A stretch of 64,000 nucleotides of DNA from Echinococcus granulosus (Eukaryota > Platyhelminthes > Cestoda > Cyclophyllidea > Taeniidae). Shown here in pieces: positions 25,449 to 39,394 of the stretch. The stretch lies in the NCBI RefSeq assembly GCF_000524195.1, contig NW_020170502.1, positions 170,560-234,559 on the forward strand, read 5' to 3'. The translations under genes were made by a program, and so were the position numbers. Each line of letters starts with the position of its first letter. Positions within the stretch are counted from its first letter, which is position 1. The notes beneath the pieces were generated by a model. It did not search any database, had not been told where the DNA came from, and saw only the letters and a list, made by a program, of their open reading frames with translations.

Positions 25449-28400
25449 TTACACATCCTCGTCTTCGAGAGGAATAATACCCTCCACACCTTCCCGCTCA
25501 TCCCACTCCTCCATTGATTCATCCTCCACGGGGTCCTTCACGTAGAGATAACGAGATCGCGGCTTTCTTGGCATTTCCGCAGTAACCACGGTTAGAGAAT
25601 CCGTTCTAGAAGGTTCTCTATGTCCTGGTTCAGGACCCAGTTGACCTCGTCGGGAATAGAGTGAAGTAGGTTGCAGGATAAACGAGGGATTATCTATGGG
25701 TGGTGGAGGAAGATGGTGTGCATTTTGAACAGGAGGATAGGTAAATGGGGCCGGGGAGTAGACCAACTCCACGGGACCTCTCAATTCATCCGGGCAGCAT
25801 AGTCCACACAATGAAGTTCCACGTGGCGAAGAGGAAAAATAGAAGAAGTAGAGTTGAAGGAAGATGGCGCCAATCCACTGGACTGTTACCACAACTAGAA
25901 GAGCTGGGAGGTGGTACCATGATGCAGTGAAGGGGTAGGCCGCATACCAAGCACCAATCATTGCCGAGTTCTCCAAGTAGTAGGTAAAGTAGTAGATTAT
26001 CACTCGCAGGCGAGTTTTACCTGCACTACCGTTGAAAAAATCAAAGATACTGACGTAAGTGTAGAGCAGATCCGTACCCAAGTGCCGTAGAATCCCTTTG
26101 GTCTATTTTGGACAAAAAAGAAAGCATTATTTGTTGTGTAAAGCACGCTCTTGTTATAGCAAAGCTTGCGGGGGCGGGGGGGAAGGGAGCTGCTGATGAA
26201 GTGGTTGTATTGTTTATCACCTTTTGTATGAGGTTACAATCGTGATTATATCGCTTTTGAAAAAAAATTAAACAGCAGACCCGCTTTATGTGGGTTCCAA
26301 CAAGGGTGGATGGCCAAACCAAACCCTGAAGAAAGGATCACTGGAAAAATGAGTGCTTTTGCAGTTAAGGGGATGGATGAATGAGTGGATCGACAAATAA
26401 AAAATGAACGGTTAACTCTACAGACATCTGGATCGCGCACTAACCTTAAGCCGTTGATCCAACGGTCTCCCATAGTTTGGACTTGCTTTATAGGCAGATG
26501 ACAGCATTCCTTTGCTTCCTCGATAAACCAGTAGTAAAAGAAGATAGAGTACTTGATGCACAACCACCACCACCGCAAGTAGCCAATAAAAAATCCCAGT
26601 AAAGAGTGTGAAGGTGATCATCCGTATGGTAATATGGAATCCCCGTGCAAAGAATAGTAGAATCCGTCCACTGGCTGAGACTAGGTGTTGGTGCCGATGT
26701 GCCGGTAGACGAAGAAGTTCAGCGCAGGATAGGTAGTGTGCATCTGGCTGAAATTGACACGCCGCCGAGGTTAGCCAGAGGATGGAAAAGATGAAGGCGG
26801 CCAGAATAGCACCCGCTGTAAGGGAAGACAATGCAGTGACAAAAGCTGGCTGTGCTCCCGCACCGATCTCTGATCCTGGTCTCTCAGTCCTTCTGCACGA
26901 AATAGTACTTCTTAGACCACCTCAGGGTATTAATCAGGGCAACTGGTAATCGTGGGCTCTTTAACCGACAAAATGTGTTCAAAAAACCGAGTCCCTATTT
27001 ATGGGATAATGGTATTTTAAAGTAACTTACCTACTTAAATAATAATAAGTAGAAACGCGGCAACTTACAGGTTGAATTGGGCATCATGCGGCTGAGCATG
27101 AGTCGACGCAAGTACAGCACACCCTGGGCTATTGCAAAGGGTCCAGCGCCAAGACTGGCATTCGCCAACGCCACAACACAAGCATCAAAGTCAAATTCAA
27201 CAAAGAGACGACGTAGTCGGTGCACGTTTTCAAGCTCTCGAGCAGTCTCGTCAACGTCAGCTGGTTCTAAAGTCGATAGCTGAGTGATTGTCACTTTGTT
27301 TGAAAAAAAAGTGGAATTTCCACCCATTTTGCCCAGGAAAGTGGACGGTTCCATATAAAAAAGAGATTTTGATGCTCTTGCCATGCAGTTGATCACACAG
27401 AGCCGTCTCATCTCCTTTGAAGCGTCAACTTGGAGCTCTGTCCATATTTAACCCCGCTACACGCCCCTCAGCCCCTTTGCACACCCGCTATTGCCTGCAG
27501 GGACATTTCAGGTGCTAGCAAATCAACTTACACGACACCTGGAGGTTATCAGCCTTATTGAATCAAAAGCCCACATACGTTGTTTTAATGTTCAATTAAC
27601 CGGAAAGCGTCTCTTTAAACAACCTTCATTGCAACCTTACCCTGGGGATTTCTGGGGAGCGCGTCACGATACTGGGATTGGGAGTTTTTGGGAGGCGATT
27701 TGACCTCCTTGGCGTGACTCCTCTCCAGCCGACTTAGACGCCTGTAAATTCCCAGCAGCTCCACGTATCTAGGATGGTTAAAAAGCAGACCAGCTTAAGC
27801 AGATCCTGTATTCAGGAGTGACTCAATTTTCAATGATTCCACCATCTCTTGTTGTTGATGATGATGCTGACGATGCCAGCCGCTATTTTTGTAGTTCACT
27901 TCTGACTGGTCATGTGACACCTACTGTATCCCACTGTAAAAATCCATGGGACAAATTAGCCGCTTTGTATACCCATTGTGTGCACACAGAGATTCTGCTC
28001 TTGTAATTCTCTACTTTCTATAGCAACCAGTCAACTACTTGTGCGTATCGTGGCAACGAAAAACTGGGGGATTACTGCTGTCCTTCTTTTTGCTTGCACA
28101 TTAAATTTTTTGTGATGATAGGAGATTTAAACAGGGAGATTAAGGCCAAAATTTTATTTTTTTTTTCTCCAACTTGGAAATGGATTACAAAAGCCCTTCA
28201 CTTTGACCCCAAAGCTACTGAAATAGGCGGGGGGGGAGTTGGTTTTGCAGTGATTAGATGTTTCGTTTAACTAAGCGGACAATTTAATTCCCGCAAATAG
28301 TACCTCCACTCCGTGACGTGGCTTTCGGGTCCCACCAGTAACCGCTCAGGCATCTGTTTGCAGTACATACTACTCATTACGACTTTAGCGACCAGTTAAG

Positions 28401-31400
28401 ATACTATAGGTTCAACACTGTAATTTTACTTTTTTTTTTTCAGTTCTCAATAAAGCTCCTTCAAAATTTCCTTCGGGAGACAATACTCTATAACATAAAT
28501 CCATGAGTATTACTTTATTGTGCTGTATAGCAACGACATCTGATTGCTTCTATATTTGACTTTGTGAGCTCTTCAGTAGTCACGGGTTTTACTTCCCACT
28601 GGGCCTATCTAAAGCCTTCTAGTTCGTCTGCTGTAGGGTATTGCAATTTCAGGAGCTGATTTGGTGGCAGCAGTGGGCCAGAAGGCAGTGTGTGCTGTGA
28701 ACCTTTTCCTCCACTGGGAGTCACTTCTGAAGGCTACAACAGTCACTTTCATTCCGAAGTTTTGAGTCTTTGGCTCTACTTTGGGAAGCTAGTATAAATG
28801 ATGCGCCTTTCCAAAGATTTCCTAGTGCATCACAAATTTTAGGATCTAATATTTCCTCACTTTACTTGGGCGCTTGGTTTGTGAGATTATCCTCCGGTTT
28901 GTCCTTTCAATAGAACTGACTACGTTACAATGGAAGAAAAGAGAAGTGACCCACACACTGGCACCGAGGATCACGCTCAAAGGGGAAAAGGAGGGCTATG
29001 TGGTGACATGGCACAGTTAACTAGGCGGTTCCCGTATCCTTTTTAATGGGCTGATCTTCAGCCCACGGTAATAGCTTTCTCAGTCCTTCTCTTTGCTATG
29101 GGTAGGCCTTCTAAGAAGACTTGAGACGCTACACTTCATTGACTTCCGTGGGTTGATTACAATTGCCACCTTTCTACGCCACTTTAAGCAGGTGCAAATA
29201 GAGGGTGGAAAATATTTGCTTCATTCACTAACACTTTAAAAATAGGCAGTTTTCATGTGTCAGGCACTTTCTGTAGCTCCAAACTCTTATTGTCGCACTT
29301 CTGGCTTTTTTAAACAAAAAGTCATCAAAAACTGCCGAGGTATCGCCTTCTCCTCCGCCTTTGTAATCACCTGATCATTTCTTGCCAAGTAGTGCTTAGA
29401 AGCCGCTCTTGACAGGTGGAAAAGTGGGAAATAGGAGCATGATTGAAGAGCCGAGATGATGAGGCCGCGGTGGAATTCACAGCTAATCTGCGTGTCTTCT
29501 TCGAAAATGACTGTGGGCTGCAGTGGTCATCACTACACCGAATTTCCCAGAGAAATTTATTCATTTTAATTAACTCGTACCTTGACTACCATTTGATAAA
29601 GGGTTAGAGAAACGCCGACTTGTAAATATCTCGTCTTAGTTCATTTAATTCGACCCAAAGTCAGCTGCGCCTACTTCATTGTGCCAAACCAGCTCCATCT
29701 GTGAAGTGAATTTTTTTCGCTCATGGCTCTCTACTCATACCTGTCGAAGGTAATGGAGAGAAAAGCGTAAAGGACTAACCGTGCAATCGGAGCCATGCCA
29801 ATCAGGGAAAGGGCGGCTCGCGTGCAAATCCACGCCTCGTGATTCGCCTCACCCGTCTTTGATCGAGTTCGTGTCTCCGCGCTCCTCCAACGGCGGTAGA
29901 AGAGAACCGAGGTCACCACTCCAGTGGCTGTTTGAAGCAAAAGAAAAAAAATAAAATGTTTACTTACACGACACCTTTGCAACTTGACTAGTGGATGCGT
30001 CATGGGTTCTTAGCAGCCTAATTTGTCGAAATTTTTTTTGCAAAAGTTTTATTAGTTTGTTTTGAAATATTAGGAGGTAAAGAGCAGCATATTCAATTTA
30101 TTGAGAATGCCTTACTTTGAAAATTATGCCATCTGCTTTGTTCCACTAAATGCTTCCAGACCTGACAAATAAAAAATGTGCTTGGGATGAAAGAGGATGG
30201 AGGGAGAGCACGGGTAGGTTTGTAGGTAGGTGGGTTAGTAGGTAGTGAATGGAAGGATGGAAATACAGCACCGTCTTCATGCTCCACCTTGGGACTTGCA
30301 TTGAAAAGCCAAATGATCAAATGCAGAGTAGAAGGGACAGTTGGGAGATAAATGTGAGGCACAGACAGAGAAGGTGAGGACTAGATTTTGTTGTTGGCTT
30401 CTGGAGGCAAAGCAGGTTGCGATGGTAGAATTTTTCGACTTGTCTTATAGACACTGATCCCCTCTCGCCCCCTTCCCCCTTTAAATCTAGGCAAATACAT
30501 AAATACCTTCCCCCACCCGATCTCCGCGATCCCAAGGGTCTAAAATTGAAGGCAAAAACACAAAAACAAAACATCCCATACATCCCACTAGTATCGGCGT
30601 CAGCTGATTTTCCACCCTTTCCAACGAACATTTACTCAGACAAATGGCTCAGGCGCGCTCAATCTAGCTACTGCTTCCCCCTCACTCAACACCATGGCAT
30701 ACACGCAGATCAAGCTCTTTTTCTGGATTTGTGTAGTTGAGAAGAGGAGAGGGTGAAACACTTCGAATACACACAAGTATACTCACTGGTAGGTTACTTT
30801 AACTGCCGTTTAAAAGGCAGAGAATACGAGTTAATTATTCATGCAGCAAGCAATTTAAATGAGTCTAAAGTAACACGATAGATCAACCGCAAACCCACAC
30901 CATCTGCGGAAGGCACCCATTTAAGGAGTGTTGACATCAATTTCGCGAGAGGTTCTCTTTCTCTTCCTTTTGAGAGCTAGGAGGCTCCAGAAGGAGAGAC
31001 AGAATTTAATCTTTGAAATAACCAGAATGCTGCCATCCTCCACCAGCCTTTCATAGAGGGAGGCAGGTGTATGAATATCAGCTTTTGCTTCTTGAAGCAC
31101 ACAGCCTAACCCTAGTCACTTTGACACTATTAACTGAGTACTTAATGTCTAGAGAATTTGGTGATAATGAGGAAAAGGAATGTTGGGCAGAGGAATACGA
31201 AGGAGGAGGGGAAAGAGGAAGTTGGAACAACAACCTCATCCTATCTTTTCACAGGCTAGTTGTGTGACGGCAGGAGGTATGACAAATTGATGGACCTTGA
31301 AACTTACTGCCAACTGTTAATGGATAAAATGAAGGGTCTACTTGAATGGCTTTCATCACGACTACTCCCTCCCAGTTGATGTAAACGTCAAGAAGTTTTC

Positions 31401-34400
31401 TTGTCAAGTAGGTGAAGCGTCACCGAAAGCTCTACACAGTACTTTCATCTTGACAACCAGAGTGACTAGATGATCCGTTTCCTAAAGTCACATTACAGCT
31501 GTGCTCTTCGGCAAGGCAACAAAATTGACAAAGAGAATGTGGCCTTGATAGGGGAGACAAAGTATAAGGGGTACTACCATTTGGACAGAAGCTATGAAGT
31601 ACCATCTATGTGTGTGGGGAAGAATTACGTGGAGCTCCCCACCTGAGTGACCAGGTGGCAAAGACACCAGTCTGGACGTCTTTGCTTGGTGACGTAAAAA
31701 CCCGACTCCCACCCCAATCTGCAGACAAGTGAAGGAACGAAAGAACCACCTAATAAGGTGTTTAGCCAGACGACGGTGTGACAAACACGCTCATGGGTGG
31801 ATTAGTAGGTTGACTGAGCGGTTCTGTCCTGGCAGGTTACCTATTAATGAGCTGAACTGGGTCGTTCTTTAGCATTTGCGGTGAGGGTAGGCAAACGTTG
31901 CAACCAAAGTTGGATCGGCACAACCGGTGGTAAGAAGGCAAGCATAGAGTGATTCTACTAGACCTCTTAAGGCTCCATTCATGCAAAACCACCTTACTGA
32001 CCATTCATCTGGCCTCCAAACTGTTTTACATAGCTATATCGACAAGAGAGGCCGATTTAACAAGATAGAGATATCCTGAATGGCATGGGCGTTTGATGTG
32101 GTAAGAAAGCATCTGTTAGGAATGGTATGTTTGCAGTAAAACACTACAAAATGGTTTCTAGAACACCTTTGCCAAAAAGGCAGTTAACAAGAGGAGCGAC
32201 ACCTCCACCCTTCTGAGTGGAAACCGGATAGTCTGCTGGGTGGCAAGGAAATGGTACCAAAGGGATAACGGGGCGTCGACGCAAAACACTAGCGCCATAA
32301 AGCTGTCTCACCTTCTACCTGATTAATTGACCCCATTTTGGAAATTTTTTTTGTTCAATTCATGATTGGGATATGAAATGCACCCGTAAAAGAGCATCGC
32401 TTAAACCTGAAAGGTAGGAGCCCAGTGACATCTTCTTCCATAGTGCCGCGCACAAAGGTGACAGAGTTACAGGTGCATAAAATTTGACAATGATATAAAA
32501 ATAAAAGCCTTCCATCCTCCAAGAAGTGCCTAGTGATTGGTTTAATAAGCACCGATTGCGTCCTGGTAGGGGAAGTAGAAGAGGGACCATAAGAAGGGAT
32601 GAGGTCAATGCTCAAAATAAGAAAGGGGGCTGTGCAGTACTATACATAACTGTTTAAGCCGACTTATAATGAAAAGCGACTTTTGTGCTTTTCTATTCTC
32701 GAGTTTATTAGGCAAGCAAAGTTATGCAAGGCCTCTATAGCTTTTCAATTCTGTGTTTGATTACGGGGGAACTTAAATCTCTAGTGATTGCGCTTTCCAT
32801 AGAGGGCACGAACTCTGAGTCAAACTGATAACCTCGGGTCTTCTTTACCTCAGCAATGTGTCTTCCGCCCGGACATCAAGAAAGACTCGGGCCACCACAG
32901 TTATTTCACAGTAATTCAGGCACTTTCAATCCCACTTATATAAAACAAGCAACACTTCATCCTCAGTACCCTTCAGATGTTATTGTTAACTTACTGAAGG
33001 TCAAACATCAATTAAATCTAAGTTTCATGCACTTGCCGCATAAAAACTTCAAGACGGACAAAAACCCCTCTATAATGCAGCCTGAGCTAGTAAATAGGAT
33101 AAAAGGAAGCCCTTTTGATTATGGCAAGCTAATTTAGGAATTCGTGCTCCAAGTCTCACCACAAAGAAAATTTGGGCTCTAAGCAGTTGCAACCATATGG
33201 CAGACAAGAAGGCCATTTGGGAAATAAAAGTGGGGCAGTACCGGACGTAGACGGAGCAGAATTTGGTTTTTTCCTCCATAAATTAAGTAATGGATAAAAA
33301 TAGAGCTTGCAACTAGTCTACACCTCAATGAGGAAGGCTTATCAACTAAAGTGGTGGTTATTTTAAAGAGCTTTTGATATTCATTTGGGATTTTGACAGA
33401 AAAGCACTACTAACTTTACTAGCAGTCACCGTAAATAAATTAAAGCGTTTAAATCAAGTGTATGGAATAATTTAGTCCGTTTGTTTTTGTTCCAAAACAA
33501 AGTCGTTCTTGTTTTTGTTTAAAGTTTCACACATAGCCTTTAAGGGCATAAATAGTACGTCTTTGAAACAGTGAAAATAGGAGAAATTTTTCACTCATTT
33601 TGGGAAATATTCCTGAGATGCAAAGCCAGTAAAAGCCCTTTAGGTTTCAATAACAATTTTGCTTTCCCCTTTTGCCAAACACTTAGCTTGCCTGATAGGA
33701 AAGGCTTAGAAAAAGTAGTACGCTTACAGTACTAACGTCTTACTGCGGCCTTCTTTTTAGAAATGACTTAAAGAATGGTTACGTATATTTGCCTGATGGC
33801 AGTTCTGCGCAGTGATTTTTTCACAACCATAAATATGTACAGATATACCCCCAAAAAGCAGAAGTTTCATTTTGTCTATTTTCTGGGACCTTTCCCAAAT
33901 AAAATGCCTGTGATGGGTAGGACACTGCCGCCGTCTAAGTGCTTTACTTACAAAATGCACACAAAGTAGTGTGCGCATGTATAAATTGGCTGAAGTGCTT
34001 GTGAATTGCAAGAGAGCGGGTATGAATCACGAATGTTTCGTGCTGTCGCCAGCAAAAAAACGATCTTTATTCCAATCGCACATACCCCGTCAATAAAATT
34101 TGCCTCAACAAGTCAAAGGAAAACAAAACCACTTAGAGGAGATCATGACTTGATTTTTTCCGTCTTAGGAGGATATCTGCTTTGGCGGTACTAATCGGTG
34201 GTGCACATATTAAAGACTGATTCAATGCAGGCATCGTTGATCAAGACACCAGCTAACTGCAGTAAATGCTCCTGCCAATGGATGGGCAAAGCCCAAATTT
34301 GTGGATATTTACTAGTATGACAGTACGTATGTTGGTAAATGTGTTGGTGATAGTGGTGATAAACTCTCTTTGTTTTACTAACGATGAGATTATCATGGGA

Positions 34401-37400
34401 AAATTCAACCTACACCACAACAGTCATTACCGTTAACATTCAATCAGCACAAAGCACCCATTATGGTGAAACTACAAAAAAATGCGTTTTTGCACAAAAT
34501 AGGAGCTTTCAATCATCCACGCTCTCCCACAAATCCAAAATTTAACGTACGCTCTAAAAAGATGGTTTAATTATATACCAGAACGCCTTGAAATGGTGGT
34601 CTAAAAAAACTAAAGCCAGGAACATAATGAGGAGCCATGTTGGAAAGCAGGCTGTTTTCACCTTATAATTCCCTTTTTAGTGTTATAAAACGGAATTAGT
34701 TCTACCTAATCGCACTTTGCACTGCCATTCCACCAATCAGATTTGTTCATTAAGTCTGATGGGGATCGAATATGTCCATCAAGGTGCCGGAAAGAAGTAG
34801 GGGAGTAATCACAGCATATGACAAAGTCAGAAGTTTTGCAGTCAGTTTGTGGCATTTTTTTAAAAAAATTAATCGCTTCAGCATTTCACTGTAATAAACT
34901 AATCCTCATAACGGCACTATTTCCCCAAATGCAAAATAGCACAAAAAGGAAAAAAATGCCAAGTGTGAATCATGAAAACAATGTCAGATGATTCTATTAG
35001 ATGAAACTGTAAGCATTAAATAAAGTTCAAATAATTCGTTTCTGAGCCAAATCAGAAAACTAAACATTTGATTAATTTAAAATAACCGTGATGAGATTAA
35101 TACCTAAATTAAAAGAATTACTTATAAAAAAATTTCAGCACCTCATTGCAAGATTTACAAAGCATTTTCAAGTCGGAAACTTTATTTATCCTTATCAAAA
35201 CAGCACTTAAATCATTGCCATTGCAACAAACATATACACTATACTTATACTTATATTAGAGCATTTTATTGCCTATTTATATATTTCAAATGTAACTTGT
35301 CTCAGCAACAATGAGTTGAATGTTTCGTGCACTCATAAATCATAAAATTTATTTGTTCCAATGTATGCTACTGAAAGCCAAAAATGCTTTCCAACAGGGT
35401 AAGAATAAGCTGTAAGTTCCGAACTTGTACCACACTCTGTCTTTAAAAGCAGCCAAATTTAGTCCTAACCACCTCCGTTTCAATTAAGCACACTGATTGG
35501 AGCTCCTTCTTGACACAAGGCTTTACTTGCGCATGTTTGAGTGGAATCCAGTTGTACAAAGTAAGAAAATTTAAGCTGTACTTGCTAGTTTGCATTTAAA
35601 AAGCAAAACATGAGCGTCTATAGTGCACTGAAAGAGGTCTTTTAAATACGACGCGGTGCTTGCTCCAGAAGCATGGGGCAGTAAGTGCATTTCTGACTGT
35701 AAACCAAAATGTAATCGTTTTCTTGGTACATGCTGCAAAAAGGTCACTTCTCTTCGCATTTTAAACACTTAGTAGGTCATCAATAAGGGTTTCTCAACGA
35801 TGGCTTACCCTTCCAAATTGAAGCAGATGTGACCGAACTCTTTCACTGCTCGAGTAAAGCATTACAAATGTGCCAAATTTAAATGGATTTTGTAGTAATA
35901 ACGAGTAACTCTAAGCACAGTGCATAATTTTTAATGATTCCTGGCCAAAAACGTGTTTCTAACTAATGTTGTAATCACACACTTTGCTATCGTGTCTTCA
36001 CAAATGCTTCGTATTTGCTTTCCAAGAAAAAACCTAATCAATTAATGTTTGTATAAATATGTTGATAAATAAGCAAGCTAATGAATAACTAAATAAATAG
36101 CAAACGCACCGAAGATGTTACCAAATGCCAATATTCCAAGCGATACGCCAACTTCCAACTTTGTGTCCTCAGAAAAATCCACCGCGTGACAACCAATGAC
36201 AGCAAATGCAGAGAGAAGTTGTGTGAGGCAGATAAGAATGAGGACCCATCGAGACCACAGCATTCGACCACGATCGGGGACGTAGTCCAGACTCACGCAT
36301 ATTTGCTCCGCGTTAGCAAAGGTCGACACAGGGTGATTGCTTACTGAAAGGGGTGCCGGTTTCTAGAAAAGTACAATCAAGGTTTTCCAAGCCCTACTTT
36401 TTAACTCGAAATGGCGCATAGGGTGAAAAACTCCGTTTAGCCTTAAGGTATTATTAAAAATTGGTAATTACTTACGAGAAAAGCTAAAACACGAAATCTA
36501 CAAAAAACCTAAATAAATTGCATTAGCATGTCAAAAGTCTCTAACATAAACTAGGCATTACATGAAAATTCTGGTTGTCTTTTGCATATGAAAATCCTTG
36601 TTCTTCGTTTTGAAGGCTTTGCCACCTTGGTTCATCAGATTGTCTAGAATACAAAGCAGGTGCCTCAAGACCTTCGTTTTTTGCGTAAGTAGATTGCCGC
36701 AATTCAGCTGGAGGAACATATCGAACTGGATTGAACTGACCGTTGGCTCTAGGCATGTAGCGACGTCGGCTGCGACGATGAGCCTGTCGGGAGCCTCTAT
36801 GGGGTTTCGGTGGAGCTATTCGCGGATCCATCTAAAATTTTTATTAGTAAGACAAAGAACCTGACCCAATTCTAAACAAAATTTTGGAAAAGAAAATTTA
36901 TGTGGCAAACCGCTGATTGATATGGCCCAATTTAACAAACTATTCATGCAGACAGACATCTGCAACTAAGACTAGGCTTGCTTAACTATTCCAATAAGTA
37001 ACAGTACAAATTTGATGCTTTACAAAATATTACACGAATTTACATTATCATAAGAATTTATAAATTCGGAACTCCATCATTGGCTAAATTGATCATAACA
37101 GATGCCCCTACGCGATGTTTGGCACACTTAAATAAACAGCGTTTTGAATTTAGATAAATCAAACATCTGAAAAAAATTACAAAGTATTTTTTTGAAAACA
37201 AAGTGTGAAAATTGTTGTTAAAAAATTATTATTTTACTGCTTTCATATTTTTGCTATGATTGCCCACAGGGTTTTCAAACCGAACTACGATGTCCTATCA
37301 ACACAATCAATCATATAAAATTAATCAACCCACTATTTGAAATTAGGCGACACAGTCGCTGTCCGTTACTGATTTCACTACCGTAACACAGCGTGCAACA

Positions 37401-38221
37401 CGGCTTCCTGCACCTCATTTCCAGATTACCCTTGCCAGGCTGGTCATCCGGAAATACACCAACTAGCCGGACTCAGCGTACCACTTCCCGGTCAGATTTA
37501 TCGCATCAACGCACCTGGACAATTACTATAGCAATCAGCAACGGGAACCACCACGCCTTGATCAATGAAAACTAGTCTGACCAAAAATGGCTTTAACCCT
37601 GTGCCTCATAAGTTCAGCTATATGCACCCATCTAGGGACGATTCTATGATAAGACCACCCGTGCCTAGTGGATTCCACAAGCCCTGCAGACTACATTCCA
37701 AATCAATCTAAACAACTTTAACGATAGCCAGTTGAATGTCAAAAGCGAGCAAGTCACCCTTCGGACGCCCCCACCTCCATTCTTCACCAGGCTCTAAAAA
37801 ACACCCGTACCGCAGCGCTCACGCTAAAGCTCCGGGATATCAATTTAGCTTGAAACCGTCAGAAGCAAGACCTAATAGGAATTTCTCCGTAATGGTCCTG
37901 GAAACTGAGATGTCTAGAGAAAGTAACTAATTTTTAAATCAGCGATTAAAATTTGGTCACTTACTAGCACCCCTATCACAGATTTAAGACCGATTCATCT
38001 CAGCTCGAGACAAGCAAATTTCCAAAGCCATAACTCAGAGGGCAACATACAAATCGAAGTTCAGGAAATGCTACCTATAATAATAAGGGCCTAGGGAACA
38101 TTAATTCCGAATAGCTGCCAAAAACACAAGACCAAGATTTTTGAACTTCTAAAATCTATATACTTACAACCGGTACAAAAGCAGGGATTCGCTTTCCGTT
38201 AACGATTCTAGATGATGCCAT
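25449..38221 (-). CDS. XK-related (XKR) multi-pass membrane protein
   Basis: Eight exons, in transcript order: 38221-38168, 36831-36562, 36362-36110, 29927-29741, 27768-27641, 27266-27069, 26815-26445, 26102-25449. All phases agree and they total 704 residues. The N-terminus (about 1-140) is cytosolic, basic and Pro/Arg-rich. The first membrane pair is near 147-166 (WVLILICLTQLLSAFAVIG) and 178-203. XK-family features follow: VVTSVLFYRRW, APIARLVLYAFLSITFDRYVELLG, and late in the chain the diagnostic GTDLLYTYVSIFDFFN, GKTRLRVIIYYFTYYLENSAMIGAWYA. A 120-residue Pro-rich then acidic cytosolic tail ends EDEDV. XKR proteins sit in the plasma membrane and some act as caspase-activated phospholipid scramblases; which subfamily this is cannot be told. 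A 26-nt leader separates the ATG from a strong acceptor at 38249-38248. The first two exons are the least certain; a start at the ATG at 36831 is the alternative. Confidence 0.82.
29928..36109 (-). other. 6.2-kb intron of the XKR gene
   Basis: Lies between the exon with the first two membrane helices and the exon beginning TGVVTSVLF. Contents include a degenerate GGAT tract (30185-30262) and two copies of a short dispersed motif (about 30337-30366 and 33213-33238). No nested gene is supported on either strand. Confidence 0.65.
30185..30262 (+). repeat. Degenerate GGAT/GTAG tract
   Basis: Imperfect short units such as gaggatggaggg, gtaggtaggtggg and ggaaggatgg within an XKR intron. Confidence 0.55.
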
Positions 38222-38247
38222 ATGCAAATGGTGATTGATAAGATCAA

Positions 38248-38270
38248 CTAAAACGAAAGAAAAACGAGGG
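38248..38270 (-). promoter_or_regulatory. Candidate trans-splice acceptor for XKR
   Basis: Minus-strand sequence tttttctttcgttttag ends 26 bases before the proposed XKR ATG, in the 333-base spacer after the NDUFB10 stop codon. Confidence 0.4.
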
Positions 38271-38554
38271 TGACAAAATATGCCATAGATACGTTAAGGA
38301 CAAGGCAATCACATAAATCTAGTGAGAGATGCGACCTCAAGTTTGGAACAAATGTCACATATGTGAGACGCACCAGGCCCAAACACAAGTCTGCTTATCT
38401 TACACCCAACATACTAATAAAACAGATGAAGAAAAGCTGATGGCCAAATTAGAGATCAAAATACCAGGTTTTTAAAAGCGACTATCCTTTAAGACCGACA
38501 TCAGTAGACGTTTTAATGAAAAGCGAATCCGAGAAAAAAATTACGTACCGGTGA

Positions 38555-39394
38555 CTAAAACCGAAGCTCTTTTGGCAGATTAACGTGAGCATGGAAGCGT
38601 CGCAAGAAAGATACAGCATTATCAGCCTCCTTATCGCCTGAGTCAGGCCCAGACTTGGGACCGATTGGACCGTGTTCACGTTCCCAGAGCATTCGATGCT
38701 TCTGTTTCATGAAGGCGTCACGAACATCACTCCAGTAGTAAAGTTCCCCATCTAGGATCAAACAGAGAAAACACTTAAAATAATTTTAATATAAAAATCC
38801 ACACTCACACACAGGAAACAACTAACTGCGCAACTAAACACCCCAAGGACACTCGATTGTAAGGTACTCACACTTAATGAAAAAGTTTGTAGCGGCCTCT
38901 TCGTGATCTTTTACGTAAGGTTTGCAAAAACGATCCATATCTTCGTAATCACGGTCGTACCACTTCCTGCACTCGTTAACGCGTTGGCGAAGAATTCTCA
39001 CAATGTTTGCATCAACAAGTCTAGGAGGAGTAACAAAACCCAACGCTTACCTGTCGCGATGAAACTGATTATTGGCCTCAGTAATACAGACTCTGTCACC
39101 AACTCTGCAACTATCGATTTCAGGGACGCGAGCATATCGCTGATGATAATAATAAAACTTCTTACGCCGAATTCTTTCAACAATTTGCTCTGAGATTAAG
39201 GAAATACTTTAAAAGAAACTCTCACCTCTAAATAAGGTCACAGGCTTGTCGATAATGTTTGCAATGAAGGGAAATAAGTATTTCTCAAAACGTGATGGCT
39301 TATATGGCTTGAAAAGATCATCGCGTGTGATTTCAAATGAATGATGGTCGTGATTTTCGTGATGATCCTCGCGATGCTCCTCGGCTAGACTCAT
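38555..39394 (-). CDS. NDUFB10: NADH dehydrogenase 1 beta subcomplex subunit 10 (complex I, PDSW)
   Basis: Four exons: 39394-39226, 39189-39051, 39020-38872, 38751-38555, all in phase, 217 residues from the ATG at 39394. Family signatures appear in order: ANIIDKPVTLFRGEQIVERI, RKKFYYYHQRYARVPEIDSC (human YYYYHRQYRRVPDITEC), VCITEANNQFHRDR, LRQRVNECRKWY with a following FCKPYV, and ending YYWSDVRDAFMKQKHRML. The protein is an accessory subunit of the membrane arm of mitochondrial complex I, on the intermembrane-space side. Its N-terminal 30 residues are His/Glu-rich and not conserved. Upstream, a strong acceptor ends at 39422 and the frame is open from there (GGAFAYALEM), so a spliced leader ending in AUG could supply an earlier start. 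An ATG at 39460 in the same frame is also possible. The gene lies between XKR (333 bases away) and VPS36. Confidence 0.93.

Noticed and set aside
31488..31784. 98-codon minus-strand frame with hydrophobic stretches, considered as an XKR exon
   Set aside because: The XKR exons at 36110 and 29927 join in phase and restore a continuous helix; this frame has no proper borders.
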